This document shows positions 11,022-21,458 of a stretch of DNA of 64,000 bases, in pieces (the first letter of the stretch is position 1; the number at the start of each line of letters is the position of its first letter). Source of the stretch: Adineta vaga (taxonomy: Eukaryota; Rotifera); the NCBI GenBank assembly GCA_021613535.1, contig CP075492.1, forward strand, positions 15,438,001 through 15,502,000, in the 5' to 3' direction. The position numbers and the translations under genes were made by a program. Under the pieces are notes generated by a model that saw only the letters and a program-made list of their open reading frames with translations, was not told the DNA's origin and made no database searches.

Positions 11022-13244
11022 TTTGTGTATAAAGATATTTAATTTAGTCTTATACATTTACAGTTATGAAAGCAATCTGACTGAATGCTAAGATGCCGTC
11101 AAATGCTTAGCTTTTTGTTCGATAATTTCTGTTGTTATTACGCATTTTCTGTGAAACATCTCTTGCGGTTAGTGTCTCTACAATAACCCACGAAAATGTT
11201 TTTACACGAATCCCGCGGATAGATGCGGTATTTTTATAATGATTGCGGTTATACTACTGAACACCGCGGGGTCAAAAATAAACCGTAGCTAACCGCGGTA
11301 ACCTCCAAAAGAACCGCAACATGATGCACCGTAAAAAATCGCGATTGTAAAAATTGTGATGAGATGTGGATTAGTTGCGGTATCAGAGAAGTGCCATCTT
11401 TCATAATTCTATTTTGCAAATGTCTCATTACAAATCGCGATTTCCTGATTTTCTCGAAAGATATTATCATTCTAAATATGGCATAATCTTATAATCTTGC
11501 TAGCTTTTTTCATATTATGTTTGTATAATGGTATATATAATAAAACTTTCAATAGGTCAAGTCATCATTTTATGCGAAATATCCTGATTGGAATTGAATT
11601 TACAATGCTCTTCTTCATAGGAATTGAAAAAATTGTAAGGAAATCATTTCAAAAATAGAAATCTAATCTTTGTTACCAAACCATTATGAACTCTATGTCT
11701 ATATTATAGCTGTTCTTTTTATGTGATAACGTAAGATAAATTCTAACAAAAAATAATTCAGTAAGTCGAAGTAAGAGAAAAATATTATAGAGTTATATAA
11801 ATATGAAATTTAAATAAACGGTTGTTTAATCTAATATTATATGTAATAAAAAGATGACTTCACTACGACAACTATTTATAATAACATTTACAAAATATTA
11901 GAAACATAGCGGGCGGAACTATTAGGCTTGGGGAGACTGAGTTTGGTCTACTCTTTTCCTCTTCAACAGCCTGATAAAATGGTGGATGTAACGTATGTAG
12001 CTTTATTGAGGGAATGAGATTGAGAGAAAACACTCACACTCAGAAGCAGAAGCACTGCTCTTATATATTATCCGCGATCACATATATATGATTCAAAGCA
12101 TCCGACTCATATACGCACAATTCATAGATTCTTTCACTCATGAGTTATCATGGCTGTAGATCATGACAGTGGGACACATAGCTCACTTCAATGACAATCG
12201 CTACGGAAATTTTACCAATGCTTGTTTTTATCTCACATAATATGCCGAACAAGGAGTGACCAGTAAGCTTCAATGATTTTCTTATTTTTCTTAGCTCAAA
12301 CAGAAAGGAAGCAGAAAAAGTGAGCGCATATTCCAGTATGTTGGAAAAGTTTTTTCCCAGTAGACAAGATTGAAAGAATATACTGAAGTATGAAGTCGTT
12401 TTTTAATAAAAAAATGCTTTACACGTAAAAAAAGTTTTCTTTCTTGTCTGGATGTTTCGTTGCGTACGAGACGTTAACAACTATTTCATTGTTGCTACGA
12501 AGGAAAAGGAAAAAAACTTTGCTTAAACGCTTCTAATATATTAGTACATTTTTTTTCTTCTAACAGCATTATGCGCGTTTTAAGAGTTTGCTGTGTAGTA
12601 ATACATCAAAATATTCTTCATGCAACTTTTTCGTCTCTTCTGATCGAGGCGCAGTCGTATTATTCATCGAAAATCACCAATAGCTGATAATTATTCTAAT
12701 TCTTCCCATCAGCCCTCTGCTTGTTAGAACTCCATTTATTGTGTCTCAAAAAACCCTGTGTTGACAGTAGATTTATGAAATTTTTCGGAAAAATCTTAAA
12801 ACTTCTAAAGTATTATTACTACCGTTGACTTTATGCTCTTGCCATTGTGTCAACTTTTTTCAGCCTCCCTTCAGCTGAAAGTACTCCGTCGCGTATGGTT
12901 AGAAATTCACATATAATATTATTACAAGTCAATCTTTTCGATTTATAAAATTCAGGTATGCCCATAGAATAATATTTATGTATATTTCGGAGTATAGATT
13001 TACGTACATGTTAAATTCTGATAGATATAAAGCTAGACTTTTCATAACCACATAATACTGTAGTTTAACAACTGAATATTCGATTAAATCTGTATTTTAC
13101 TCTAGGTACTATTTATTAAAATAGATTATGCACTTATACGATAATAATTATTAGTATTAATTATAAATAAAAGCGACTTTCAATCTACATACAGTTCATC
13201 ATCAACATGAATGTTTCAGGAAGTTCGATAAAATTAATGATACG

Positions 13245-14030
13245 ATATATATAAAGAAGAAAGTTTATCTGTCTGTCTGTTCGCTATGCATTCAGTCGCT
13301 GTAATAGACACGATCACCAAACTTTCTACTATGCTTCCTTAGGTCCCAGGAAAGGTCGACATGGGGGTTCAAATTGTCATCAGGGGGTGAGGGTGGGGAG
13401 CGTGGGTGAAATTTCACCCAGGCAGTTCAATGATAGCTAACATTCCCAAACTTTCCACAATGCTTCTCTAGGCCCACGAGAAGGTTGACATTTACTTTGT
13501 TTGAAAAAAAAAACTGAATTCTACGCTTCCTACGGGCAATCTATGAAACTGACCAATAGGATTGCAGCATTTCAAAAACTTTAAATAATTGATAGCGAAG
13601 GCCGTCTGAGCGCACATCTACGATAATTTACACGTTCCGTATCAAAATATATTGATTTGAGGGTGGGAATCGGTGTCTGGGTGAAATTTCACTCAAGTCG
13701 TATTGAATTTCAATTGTGGTTATTTTGGTAGAAACTTACAGAATGTGCTGCAGTTTGAGGTTTTTTTATTTGATACTATTTATTTCTTGTAATAAATGTG
13801 ACAATCAAAGGTTCTTTAATCTATATCTATCTATCTATCTATCTATATAATCTTCTATATATATATAAAGAAGAAAGTTTGTTCGTTATGCGTACGTTCC
13901 CTGGAACAGCTAACGTCACCAAACTTTCCACAATGCCTCCCTCGATCTAGAGGAAGGTGGACAAGGGGTTGGAATGGCCATCAAGGGACGGGGGTGGCGG
14001 CGTGTGTGAAATTTCGCTCTCAAGATGGCA
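13245..14030 (+). repeat. Three degenerate copies of a G-rich dispersed repeat (Helitron-like?)
   Basis: Units near 13245-13430, 13439-13700 and 13855-14030 share, in order, AAAGAAGAAAGTTT, ACCAAACTTTCCACAATGC, a GAAGGT(C/G)GACA block, a GGGGTTCAAAT-like block, a CATCAGGGG(GTG) block and GGGTGAAATTTCACCC, which is a perfect 16-bp palindrome at 13404-13419. The second copy lacks the first block and is interrupted by unrelated DNA. The layout TCTATATATATAAAGAAGAAAGTT at the third copy recalls 5' ends of non-autonomous Helitrons in invertebrates; that assignment is from memory and tentative. Confidence 0.5.
13817..13848 (+). repeat. (TATC)n microsatellite
   Basis: About six tandem TATC/TCTA tetranucleotides directly before the third G-rich repeat copy. 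Confidence 0.7.
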
Positions 14031-14716
14031 TATAGGAATGAGGGCGTGTGTGGGTGTCTGCATCTAGGATAGACAACTACAAAGCGTGGGTTGGGTTCTC
14101 AAAAAAACTGAATCTAGAGTGAAATGACTATTCTACCTGTATAGAGTAGAAGTGAAGTTTATAAAGTAGAGAATGACTTGCGGCGCGACAGTAGGTGTAG
14201 AATGGGACTGGAGTTGCAGCGGGACAGTAGTAGTGGATTTAAAAGGAAAAGAGCTGTATATCGTATGCATAGCGAGACAAGATCAGTAGGAAAGAACGAA
14301 TGAAGAGATGCGAAGTTTTGAAAAAAAGACCTGGTGCATGACGCGAAAAGGGATATAGGAAGGATCTCAGTACGGAGGACAAAGACGTGTGGAAGACAGG
14401 TAACGTACGCTGAGTGACGAGCTGAAAGATAACACTAACTAAGTCAGGGCGGAAAAGGAGGGTGTGAGGATTTTTTGATACACGACGGATAAATACGAAC
14501 GGAGAGGTCCTTTGGTGATAAGAAAAGCACTGCTGTAGATAAAAAACTTAAATTGTGTCGTGTTTGCAGTGGGTATCTCCGCTAGTACGATATAAATATT
14601 TCCAGTGATCATACGACTTTTATAAAGCTGTTAGTAAACGAAACATATTAGACTAAATGAAAAGATTTTTCATCACCGATTAGATAAACTATCATGTTTG
14701 ATATTGATTTGAACAT

Positions 14717-14784
14717 TCCCAGATGGTTCAGCGGAACTAGTAGACTGCAATCATAAGGTAAGAAGTTCGAATTTAACTAGAAAA
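14717..14784 (+). repeat. tRNA-derived SINE head or tRNA pseudogene
   Basis: An internal pol III A box TGGTTCAGCGG (14724-14734) is followed 41 bp later by a B-box-like GTTCGAATTT (14765). The middle contains GACTGCAATC, reminiscent of a tRNA-Cys(GCA) anticodon arm. The stems do not pair well, so this is not a functional tRNA. Confidence 0.4.
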
Positions 14785-15387
14785 AATGAAATAAAATAGA
14801 CATGGTATTTAATTAATCGACCGAGGTGTTAGATAACCGTGTTAAGATGGTAGAAAGATTGCAAAGATAGAATAGATGTCAGAAACAATATACCATTATG
14901 ATGGTGAATTATTTTTCTTTGAAATCGTTAATAACTGCGGTTTAAAAATACCGCGATCTCAGGCGGTGTGAAAATACATAATAAAAGGTCTGACTTTCGC
15001 GGTGCGGTTAAACCGCTAAGATGAATGTTTTTCTGCACCGTAATTTACCGCAGTTCCGATCGAAAAAATTTTTCGTGGGAAGTATTCAACAGGAGAGAAT
15101 ACAATGAGAAAGTTTGCATTAGTGTTAACGAAATACAAATACATGTTCTTTCTTCTCTTTCCTTTTCATATGATATTATATATAAGTTGATTTCTTTACA
15201 TTAAGACAGAATTTTTTCTTTGAGAATAAAATGTTCGTTTAAAAGAGAGTCAACACAGGCTTCATATTTTGACAGAGAACGAAAAGAAGTGTAAGGTAAT
15301 TCTTTGTTTTCTTATATTTGCTACACAGTAAAGTGACATGTAAGATTTGAAAAATTTGTGGTTGATTTAGATTGAAATATGAAATAA

Positions 15388-17358
15388 ATGAATCGATTGT
15401 ATACTCGTGTTCAAGGTCTTGAATCGTCTGGACAATGTATTGTCAGTCTTGATTTAACTCAACAAGATTTTCAATCAAACCCTCGATTATCGTATTACGC
15501 CAAACATCAATTTATTGATGTCGATGATTTTATCGATTTTATTTCTACATTTAATCAACAAATAATTATGATTATTTCTGATTTAATAGCTGATATTACT
15601 TGCAATCTTCTTCGTCCAATGTTTCCACAAATTATTCGACTAATTATCGTTGGAAAACGAACATTTCCATATGAAAATGTCGAATATTTTCCCGATGTTC
15701 AATCATTAGTTAATCATCTCTCATTTAATATACGTGATCGACGTCGTCTCTACATAACATTTGATTCGTGGCCTATTGAACGAACATCATATGATCTTAA
15801 TAAACACACGACCAAATATCTTTGGTATAGTTATTTTTATTACATTCTTTCACGTTTAAAACATACAAATATAGCTCGAGAAGAAATGTTAACAAGTGTC
15901 AAAGCTTTTTACACGAAACAAACTGAAATCGTTCAAAGATCATGCATGGAATTTGAACAATCGTATAATTCCAGTGAGATTATTAAATGGTATACACGAG
16001 AATCATTTTTCTATCTTCTATTAAATCGAACATTACGATCCGAAGATATTAATCACATCTTTGCTATGCGTTATGTTATCGCTGATTTGGAAAATTATAT
16101 ACACAAAAATCGAGATAAAAATCATTCGATTACCACTGTCTATCGTGGTCAACAGATGCATTTAGTTGAAATACAAGAAATTGAAACAAATATTGGTGGT
16201 CTTCTTGGTTTAACAGCATTTTGGTCGACTACGTTTACGAAACAAACAGCTTTTGATTTTACTGTCATTTGGCCACCACATCGAACAGATGTCGTTGAAA
16301 AAGTTCTATTTTCTATTGATATTCCTTATCGTGTTCAGGGTATTTATGCCGATTTGTCACAATATAGTTGTATCAATCACGAGCTCGAAGTTTTATTTTC
16401 GTTTCGTTCAATGTTTCGTATTGAACGAGTAAAGCGACCTGCAAATGATAAATTCTGGTTTATTGATTTGACTTTAATTGATGAAAATGATGAACAATTT
16501 GTATCTATTATGAATCCATGGTATTCATCAACAAAGGAAATTCTTGATCATCGATCTTTCTTTACAGTACGAAATGAAACACCGAATAAGAATTTTTTTC
16601 GCCATTTAACACTAGAAAATGGATCATTTTTAGCTTTTCAGTTATTAATCGATATGATGTTACGATTAGATCAAAATGATTTTGCTCGTCAGGAACTTCT
16701 CGAAGTTTGTCGTGAATTTTATGCTGACAATGAAATAGAATTGAAGAAGATTGATCATTTTGCTCGAACCTATGATCCTCAAGATGCAATTAAATGGTAT
16801 ACAACTAATTGTTTTCTTTATCGATTAATGAATTCTTCGTTAAGAATTGAAAGTGTTGATCGAATTTTTAAATTACGTTACTTTATACATGATCTTCATA
16901 ATCAACTTGCTCAAATACAAATGGAATTTCTTCGTCTTTTACCATCAAATCAGAAAATTTTAAAACTTTATCGTGGTTTAAGAATGGAATCACATGCGTT
17001 ACATGAATTGCAACGTCATCAAAACGATCTTGTTTCAACAAATACATTTCTTTCTACAACACATGATTATGAAGCTGCCCTTTCATTTTCTGGCGATGGA
17101 AATGTTGAAGAAAATGATGTGTCAGTTATTTATCTTATCACTATCGATACAACAGTTGAGCATTCGACACCATTTGCTAAAATTGATTACCATAGTATTT
17201 TCAAAGATGAAGATGAAATTTTGTTTTCGATAGGTGCAGTTTTTCGTGTTGGTGAAACGAAACAATTAAGAGATCGTTTATGGACAGTTGATTTAACATT
17301 AACATCAACAGAAGATAAACAATGGAAAGATTTGACATCGCATTTACATTCGAACTAA
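15388..17358 (+). CDS. Tandem ADP-ribosyltransferase (ART) domain protein
   Basis: Intronless, 656 residues. Residues 1-120 form a domain of alternating hydrophobic strands (IIMIISDLI, IIRLIIVGK) also present in the three ART-TPR genes at 41-50 kb. Two ART domains follow. ART1 has the R-S-E signature as VYRGQQM (codon at 16141), FWSTTF and NHELEVLFSF (ExE at 16381). ART2 has LYRGLRM (about 16969), NTFLSTT and DEDEILFSIG (about 17206). Both catalytic sets appear intact, and the ExE form suggests arginine-type mono-ADP-ribosylation. Each ART is preceded by the helical segment IIKWYTRESFFY / AIKWYTTNCFLY. There is no signal peptide, so it is probably intracellular. No TPR repeats are present, unlike its relatives downstream. 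Targets are unknown. Confidence 0.85.
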   Translation: MNRLYTRVQGLESSGQCIVSLDLTQQDFQSNPRLSYYAKHQFIDVDDFIDFISTFNQQIIMIISDLIADITCNLLRPMFPQIIRLIIVGKRTFPYENVEYFPDVQSLVNHLSFNIRDRRRLYITFDSWPIERTSYDLNKHTTKYLWYSYFYYILSRLKHTNIAREEMLTSVKAFYTKQTEIVQRSCMEFEQSYNSSEIIKWYTRESFFYLLLNRTLRSEDINHIFAMRYVIADLENYIHKNRDKNHSITTVYRGQQMHLVEIQEIETNIGGLLGLTAFWSTTFTKQTAFDFTVIWPPHRTDVVEKVLFSIDIPYRVQGIYADLSQYSCINHELEVLFSFRSMFRIERVKRPANDKFWFIDLTLIDENDEQFVSIMNPWYSSTKEILDHRSFFTVRNETPNKNFFRHLTLENGSFLAFQLLIDMMLRLDQNDFARQELLEVCREFYADNEIELKKIDHFARTYDPQDAIKWYTTNCFLYRLMNSSLRIESVDRIFKLRYFIHDLHNQLAQIQMEFLRLLPSNQKILKLYRGLRMESHALHELQRHQNDLVSTNTFLSTTHDYEAALSFSGDGNVEENDVSVIYLITIDTTVEHSTPFAKIDYHSIFKDEDEILFSIGAVFRVGETKQLRDRLWTVDLTLTSTEDKQWKDLTSHLHSN

Positions 17359-18163
17359 ATCATCATTTATAGAGTGCTATAGATTTCTATTTCATTAATA
17401 TAAATAAATATTTGTTTTCGGTTGATTAGAGAATGTTACTTTCATTTATACTTCTTTTTGCTTTTGTTGAGTCAACCGATGATTGTTTATGTATATGATA
17501 CCATCATCATTTAGTGATGATTTTGATTGAACAGCAATTATTTTTATTGGACGTGTAACTTCGACAAGTGTGACATCATCAAATTCTCATTTATGGCTTA
17601 TCAAAGTTAGTAAGCAAATAAATTTAATTTTAGTATCGAAAATAATTTCGTATTACTCAGTGTTTAAAAGTTTCTCGAAAACTTGCTGACAACATCATGT
17701 AATTGAAATATAAATATTGTATGAGATTGATTATTTAGTGATTTTTTGTATCTGATATAAAGCATGAATTGTTCTTTTTTTTTACTCAGTAGGTTTAAAC
17801 GATGTTTTTCATCTAATTGACAAACGATGGGTGTGATATCACTCACGTTTATTTTGTGTGCGTGTGTGTGTGTAAATTTTTATGTGTCGATAGCAGCCTT
17901 TCGGAGATAGGAAGAACATGCTACATTTCTTTGATAAAAAATTATTTGTCATGATTTACCTTTGCATGTACTAATATCATGAACAAAAACAATATACACA
18001 TCGTTTTAATGATTTCCGACGATTAAGATAAGTCACAACTTTGTCATCGTCTCGATCAGAAGCTAGACGTGGATATGATTTTTTCTCTAATTATAAAAAA
18101 ATTATTCATTTCCGCTCAAGGGCGTTGTCACTGTGCTAGTTTTTCCTAGGAAGAAGTAAAGCA
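17359..18163. other. Intergenic; possible minus-strand gene relic and GT microsatellite
   Basis: On the minus strand a 45-codon open stretch (about 17448-17587) reads like coding sequence (EFDDVTLVEVTRPIKIIAVQ) but has no start, and another open piece lies near 17985-18085 (SYPRLASDRDDDKVVTYLNR). They may be exons of a decayed gene. A (GT)n run lies at about 17857-17873. No coherent gene model could be built. Confidence 0.3.
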
Positions 18164-18171
18164 TATAAATA
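18164..18171 (+). promoter_or_regulatory. TATA box of the haloperoxidase-like gene
   Basis: TATAAATA about 35-40 bp before the ATG at 18206, implying a very short leader. Motif and position only. Confidence 0.45.
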
Positions 18172-18205
18172 CGTACACTTCAAAGTAATGTTTACATACT
18201 AATCG

Positions 18206-19678
18206 ATGAATCAAATTACAATGTTATTTGTGATCATTGCAGCGATTAGTCTTACTCTTTCAAATGGTGCTGTTGTTCGTAAGGTCGTTTTACAGCCACA
18301 GATCGATGATCTTCTTTCCCAATTACAATCGACACCAATGGATGCAATTCTTTATTGGAATTTGGTTACACTTCAAAGCTGTGCTAACGACTACGACCCT
18401 TCTGTCGCTGTTGTTCCCGATCAACCAGGACCAACGGCCACATCACGTGCTTTTGCTATTATTCACGGCGCTATGTACGATGCTATGGCGACTTTTAATT
18501 TGGCTTATAAATTGTTGTCCAAACCAGGTAATATGCCTACTACAAATGATGTTACAAAGGAATTAGCTACTGATGCAGCGATCATGCAAGCTGCTTATCG
18601 AACGCTGTATGAAATGTATCCGAAACAACGACCAATCTTCGATGCTATTCGTACTGAATATCTAAAACTGTTGAAAACTGATGGAGCCAAAAAAAATGGA
18701 ATTAACAAAGGTATTCTCGTCGGTGATTTGATTGCGTCATTTATTTTGACCAATCGACAACAGGATGGTAGTCAAGTTTCCGGTTCCTATACGCCAAAAA
18801 TGGTTTCAGGCTATCATCAAGTAGATCCAACTCATCCGACGCAAGGCTTCTTAGGAGTCAATTGGGGTAATGTTAAACCATTTCTATTAAATAGTGCATC
18901 ACAATATTTACCATCGAATATTGTTGGTTCAACACGAACATCTCGTCTCGTTTATCTCAATTCGACTAAATATGTTACTGATTTTAGTGAAGTTAAATCT
19001 CTTGGATCAAAATCCAGTAGTATTCGAACAAAAGAACAGACTGAAATCGGTATTACATGGGCTTATGATGGAGCACCAAAGATAGGTGTTCCACCACGTC
19101 TTTACAATCAAGTTGTACGAGTTATTGCCAAACAAAAGAATAATACTGTATCAGAAAATGCACGATTATTTGCATTAGTAAATTATGCACTGGCTGATGC
19201 TGGAATTGCCTGTTGGCAAGCCAAGTATTATTATGAATTATGGCGACCTATTGTCGGTATTCGTCTAGCATCTGGTATGCGTACAATTGCTGATCCATCT
19301 TGGTTACCATTGGGAGCGCCATCCGACAATTCCGGTACTGATTTTACTCCTGGATTTCCATCATATGTTTCTGGTCATTCGACGTTTGGTTCTGCATGTT
19401 TTGAAACACTTCGTCAATTTTATCAAACAGATAATATCAAGTTCAAATTTCAATCGGATGAATACAATGGCAAAACGATTGACTCAAATACAGGACAAAT
19501 ACGACCAGCTAAAACTCGTAAATATCAATCTTTTACAGAAGCTGAAACAGAAAATTTTCTTAGCCGTATATATCTTGGTGTTCATTGGCGAATCGATCAG
19601 GAAGAAGGACAAATATTAGGACGAAAAGTAGCACAATTCGGATTTAGCAAAATGAGTTTAACAAAGCTCATTAATTAA
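18206..19678 (+). CDS. Secreted vanadium-dependent haloperoxidase-like protein (PAP2 superfamily)
   Basis: Intronless, 490 residues. A hydrophobic signal peptide ends near residue 20. The vanadate/phosphate-binding motifs are in order: K340-x6-R347-P348 (KYYYELWRP), SGH at 389-391 in PSYVSGHSTFG, and S453-R454-x5-H460-x3-D464 (SRIYLGVHWRID). The usual Pro before SGH is Val. Family enzymes bind vanadate and oxidise halides with hydrogen peroxide; sequence alone does not separate haloperoxidase from acid-phosphatase activity. Such proteins are found in bacteria, fungi and algae and are unusual in animals, so with the lack of introns this is a candidate horizontally acquired gene. The stop codon overlaps an AATAAA signal. 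It is convergent with the DHRS12-like gene. Confidence 0.88.
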   Translation: MNQITMLFVIIAAISLTLSNGAVVRKVVLQPQIDDLLSQLQSTPMDAILYWNLVTLQSCANDYDPSVAVVPDQPGPTATSRAFAIIHGAMYDAMATFNLAYKLLSKPGNMPTTNDVTKELATDAAIMQAAYRTLYEMYPKQRPIFDAIRTEYLKLLKTDGAKKNGINKGILVGDLIASFILTNRQQDGSQVSGSYTPKMVSGYHQVDPTHPTQGFLGVNWGNVKPFLLNSASQYLPSNIVGSTRTSRLVYLNSTKYVTDFSEVKSLGSKSSSIRTKEQTEIGITWAYDGAPKIGVPPRLYNQVVRVIAKQKNNTVSENARLFALVNYALADAGIACWQAKYYYELWRPIVGIRLASGMRTIADPSWLPLGAPSDNSGTDFTPGFPSYVSGHSTFGSACFETLRQFYQTDNIKFKFQSDEYNGKTIDSNTGQIRPAKTRKYQSFTEAETENFLSRIYLGVHWRIDQEEGQILGRKVAQFGFSKMSLTKLIN

Positions 19679-20290
19679 TAAAAAAAATATCTTTTTTTCT
19701 AAAGCTTTTTTGAAATAAAATAAACAAGAAATAAGTTAGAACTTTTTATATACAATCGACTCATATCAATTTTTTATCCCATAGTCTTGATTATTGTAAA
19801 ACTGGATATTTTCAATTAGACTAAATAAATCGGGTATCTATTTATTCATAAAACTAGTTTTCTTTTACCAATAGACTCGTCTTTCATACAAAATATAAGA
19901 TCTAATTCACTCACTTTTTCTTTTAGCCAACTAGAACAATCTTCAGATTTTTTGAATAACAATCCAGATATATTCTTGCATGAATATTTAGTTAAACAAA
20001 ATTGTCTAGTATCATCGTCACAGTATTAAACGATACATATGAGTCTTTAAGGGTGAATGTGAATACAAGAGACCTATGCATCCACACCACACCCTGTATT
20101 ACTATATTCATATGATTGCATCGTAAGAACAAGAAAGAAGTTTAGTTAAAATGGATAAAAAAGGTCTTCTTAGATTTATTTGCGCGATTAATTTACATTG
20201 TTTGTTTCTTTAAAAACGATGAATTTTCTTCGACACAAAAGCATAGATATCTGAAGAACATATATCGAAAAATCTGATATGAATATCGGA
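19679..20290. other. Convergent 3' intergenic region
   Basis: No gene seen. It contains an imperfect hairpin-forming GGGTG...CACCC motif at 20049-20096 (see that entry). Confidence 0.4.
20049..20096. repeat. Short inverted repeat, GGGTG/ATCCACACC type, copy 1
   Basis: AAGGGTGAATGTG is followed by GCATCCACACCACACCCT. Similar inverted G-rich/C-rich pairs occur at 21893-21954 and 23520-23557, all in intergenic DNA. Confidence 0.35.
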
Positions 20291-21458
20291 TTATTGCGAA
20301 TATTTTTTGCAGATTTCATCAAGATTCTCCATGAGTCGTTCATCATCTTCGACACTTGATTTTGTCCATGCCAGTGGCAAATGTTTCGAAACAACAGTTC
20401 GATCTTGAAAAAATTCACCATTTGCATAGCGATTAGCAATATCTTTCAAACAACAAAGCCACACAAGTGTATCTGCACCTTGTTCAGGTGTTCGAAGTCG
20501 ACTTTGCATTTTCGAATAAAAAGATGGCATTGCCGAACGCACAGCCGGTGTATCTACCCAACCTGAAAAAGATTCAATGAAATGACTAGTTTTCGACAAT
20601 ACTATACCTGGATGCCAGCTAGCGAAGAAAATTGATGGATATCGTTGTGCAAATCGTTCCATCATCACAACTTGTTGTCGTTTATTTTGTGAATAGACGA
20701 GATCACCGCTGAATGAACTCATTTTTGTTGAATTCAAGTCATCAGAATCCAATCGACACATATACATGCCTATTTGTAACAAGAAATTTCCTCGAATTTA
20801 AAGAAAATTCTTTCTTCTCACCTCCTGAACTTGTTGTAAACACACAAGCAGGTTGCTTGTTCATAAGTACTGGAATGAGATTGCTTGTTAAAATATAAGT
20901 TCCTAATGTATTTGTCGCAAAATTAACTTCATATTCATTGTCAACCAATTGACGTTCATTGATCATACATCCAGCATTGTTACATAGAATCTTAAAATAA
21001 TCAATTAAATTCTTTTTCATTCATTTGAAAAATGTCTTACATTGAGTGGTTTCTTTGATTGAACAAATTCTTTCGCAAATTTCAAAACATCTTTCGGTTG
21101 TGATAAATCACAAATATGTAAATCAACATTACGATTGTTTGATTTTTGTATAATTTCTTCTTGAGCTTCTCTACCTCGCGTTTCATCTCGACAAACCATA
21201 TAAACATGAGCTTGTCGTTTGGCACATTCGAGTGCAGTTACTTTTCCAATACCCTAAAAAGAATCGTGTTACTTTTTGCACTTGTTTTATCTTCGCAAAA
21301 AAACATACCGAATTTGCTCCAGTAATCATTACATGTGTACCAGTTAAATCGACCTCAGTATCGACTTGATTGAATTGTTTAGCAGCCGATTCAAAACCAG
21401 ATCGGGTATATTCCATTAGACCTTTAACTCCAAAAACCGCAGTACGATAAAATGACAT
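20291..21458 (-). CDS. DHRS12: Short-chain dehydrogenase/reductase, DHRS12-like
   Basis: Five exons on the minus strand: 21458-21309, 21253-21041, 20990-20822, 20769-20608 and 20562-20291. They give an uninterrupted 321-residue product, close to the vertebrate DHRS12 length. The N-terminus MSFYRTAVFGVKGLMEYTRS is family-specific. The cofactor motif TGANSGIG spans the first exon junction, and NNAGCM spans the third. The catalytic SxnYxxxK is present as TSSGG followed by YSQNKRQQ. HPG-W-VDTPAV is completed by removing a 45-bp in-frame intron. Family role: NAD(P)-dependent oxidoreductase of uncertain substrate. Confidence 0.9.

Larger units (their letters stand above)
11187..15079. mobile_element. 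Putative non-autonomous DNA transposon with inverted ends
   Basis: CCCACGAAAA at 11187-11196 recurs inverted as TTTTCGTGGG at 15070-15079, with T-rich tracts inside both. Each end carries a cluster of GCGGT/ACCGC words inside the termini (11216-11385 and 14935-15055), otherwise almost absent from this AT-rich window; one GCGGT also lies just outside, at 11165. Inverted termini with subterminal repeat clusters are typical of hAT, Mutator and related elements. No transposase ORF is seen. I could not find a convincing target-site duplication, so the exact ends are uncertain. The interior contains other repeats (13.2-14.0 kb) and a tRNA-like head. Confidence 0.45.

Noticed and set aside
14100-14560. 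Purine-rich, less AT-rich segment inside the putative transposon as a gene
   Set aside because: No long open frame on either strand and no motif; best seen as element interior.
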